This document shows positions 63,736 to 64,000 of a stretch of 64,000 nucleotides of DNA, in pieces. The stretch covers positions 124,001-188,000 of the forward strand of contig CACMIV010000002.1 of the NCBI GenBank assembly GCA_902613805.1, in the 5' to 3' direction. Made by a program: the position numbers and the translations under genes. A model generated the notes under the pieces. The model made no database searches. It was not told the DNA's origin and was given only the letters and a program-made list of their open reading frames with translations. Origin of the DNA: an uncultured Pelagibacteraceae bacterium (GTDB lineage: Bacteria; Pseudomonadota; Alphaproteobacteria; Pelagibacterales; AG-422-B15). Each line of letters opens with the position of its first letter. The stretch's first letter is position 1.

Positions 63736-64000
63736 AGATCTTTAAATTTGGTTTAAATTTTCTTGTTTTATTTTTGTCATTGATAGCGACGTAGGAAAAC
63801 TCTCCTACAGCCACTTCAACTTCCTTTTGGTTCATTTCAGAACGCATCGCAGTAATTTTGAATATCATTTTGGACTGCTTCACTGATACAATTGATCCGT
63901 AAACATTGATGAATTTACCAACATGCATTGGATTTTTATACTTAACTTTAGACTCCACTAATACAGCATTGCCTTTTGAAACGAGCTGAGTCATATAAAT
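63734..64000 (-). CDS. Acyl-CoA thioesterase, hot-dog fold (5' end outside window)
   Basis: The frame is open to the right edge of the window, so the N-terminus and probably the catalytic Asn/Asp lie outside it. The visible 86-plus residues match the second half of YciA/acyl-CoA hydrolase-type hot-dog proteins: VESKVKYKNPMHVGKFINVYG, then the SKMIFKITAMRSE strand pair and VAVGEFSYVAINDKNKTRK. The ATG at 63994 is unlikely to be the true start. Its stop lies in the terminator's T-run. Confidence 0.75.
   Translation of the reverse strand: MYMTQLVSKGNAVLVESKVKYKNPMHVGKFINVYGSIVSVKQSKMIFKITAMRSEMNQKEVEVAVGEFSYVAINDKNKTRKFKPNLKI

Overview
The window is a dense, strongly AT-rich stretch of a bacterial chromosome. 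Gene order points to an alphaproteobacterium: bamA-ompH-lpxD-fabZ-lpxA-lpxI; trpE-G-D-C with lexA and gltA; tpiA-secG-pyrG-kdsA-eno-ftsB-lipA; ntrY-ntrX-trkA-hflX; mltB-rlpA-dac-tmk-holB-metG-tatD; recG/sdhE/mfd. A GTTC-N7-GTTC LexA box, typical of this class, lies upstream of lexA. Stop/start overlaps are very common (TGATG, ATGA, 8-nt overlaps), and many convergent genes share their last bases. Several proteins are shorter than usual (Mfd, NtrY, HflX). This suggests a streamlined free-living marine lineage such as Pelagibacterales, HIMB59 or AEGEAN-169-like bacteria. That placement is an inference, not proven here.

Layout. 1-5198: outer-membrane assembly and lipid A genes (+ strand), starting inside bamA; lpxB does not follow lpxI. 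5206-13054: ppiD-trpEGDC-lexA-gltA, all on the minus strand. 13104-19799: central metabolism and envelope genes (+ strand), with no pyruvate dehydrogenase genes between ftsB and lipA. 19796-21868: cinA-pgpA-ispDF (-). 21918-28351: ntrY-ntrX-trkA-aminotransferase-hflX (+), without hfq before hflX. 28344-34523: a surface-polysaccharide region with glycosyltransferases, GDP-mannose 4,6-dehydratase and a ColD-type 3-dehydratase, so a 3,6-dideoxyhexose is expected on the surface. 34524-41415: tatD-metG-holB-tmk-dac-rlpA-mltB (-), replication precursors plus peptidoglycan remodelling. 41397-43507: a transsulfuration pair. 43508-48274: mixed accessory genes. 48308-48397: tRNA-Ser(UGA). 48410-53192: accessory oxidoreductase, transporter and CoA-transferase genes. 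53200-57917: mfd-sdhE and divergent recG. 57918-64000: membrane proteins of unknown function, including a tandem triplication and two MAPEG proteins, then a 32-codon Cys-rich ORF with a near-ideal ribosome-binding site and its own intrinsic terminator, and the edge of a thioesterase gene.

Points most worth attention: (1) an Mfd of only 788 residues that begins at domain 1b and appears to lack domains 1a, 2 and 3, including the UvrA-binding module; (2) the orphan 32-residue Cys-rich peptide at 63600-63698; (3) three tandem paralogous six-helix membrane proteins with identical 8-nt junctions; (4) a pair of tiny membrane ORFs at 44481-44688; (5) an hflX reading frame that runs upstream of its only ATG, with a good Shine-Dalgarno sequence in front of an ATT codon; (6) a GMC oxidoreductase gene flanked by 43-bp near-identical direct repeats. 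No CRISPR array, transposase, prophage or recognised defence system was seen.
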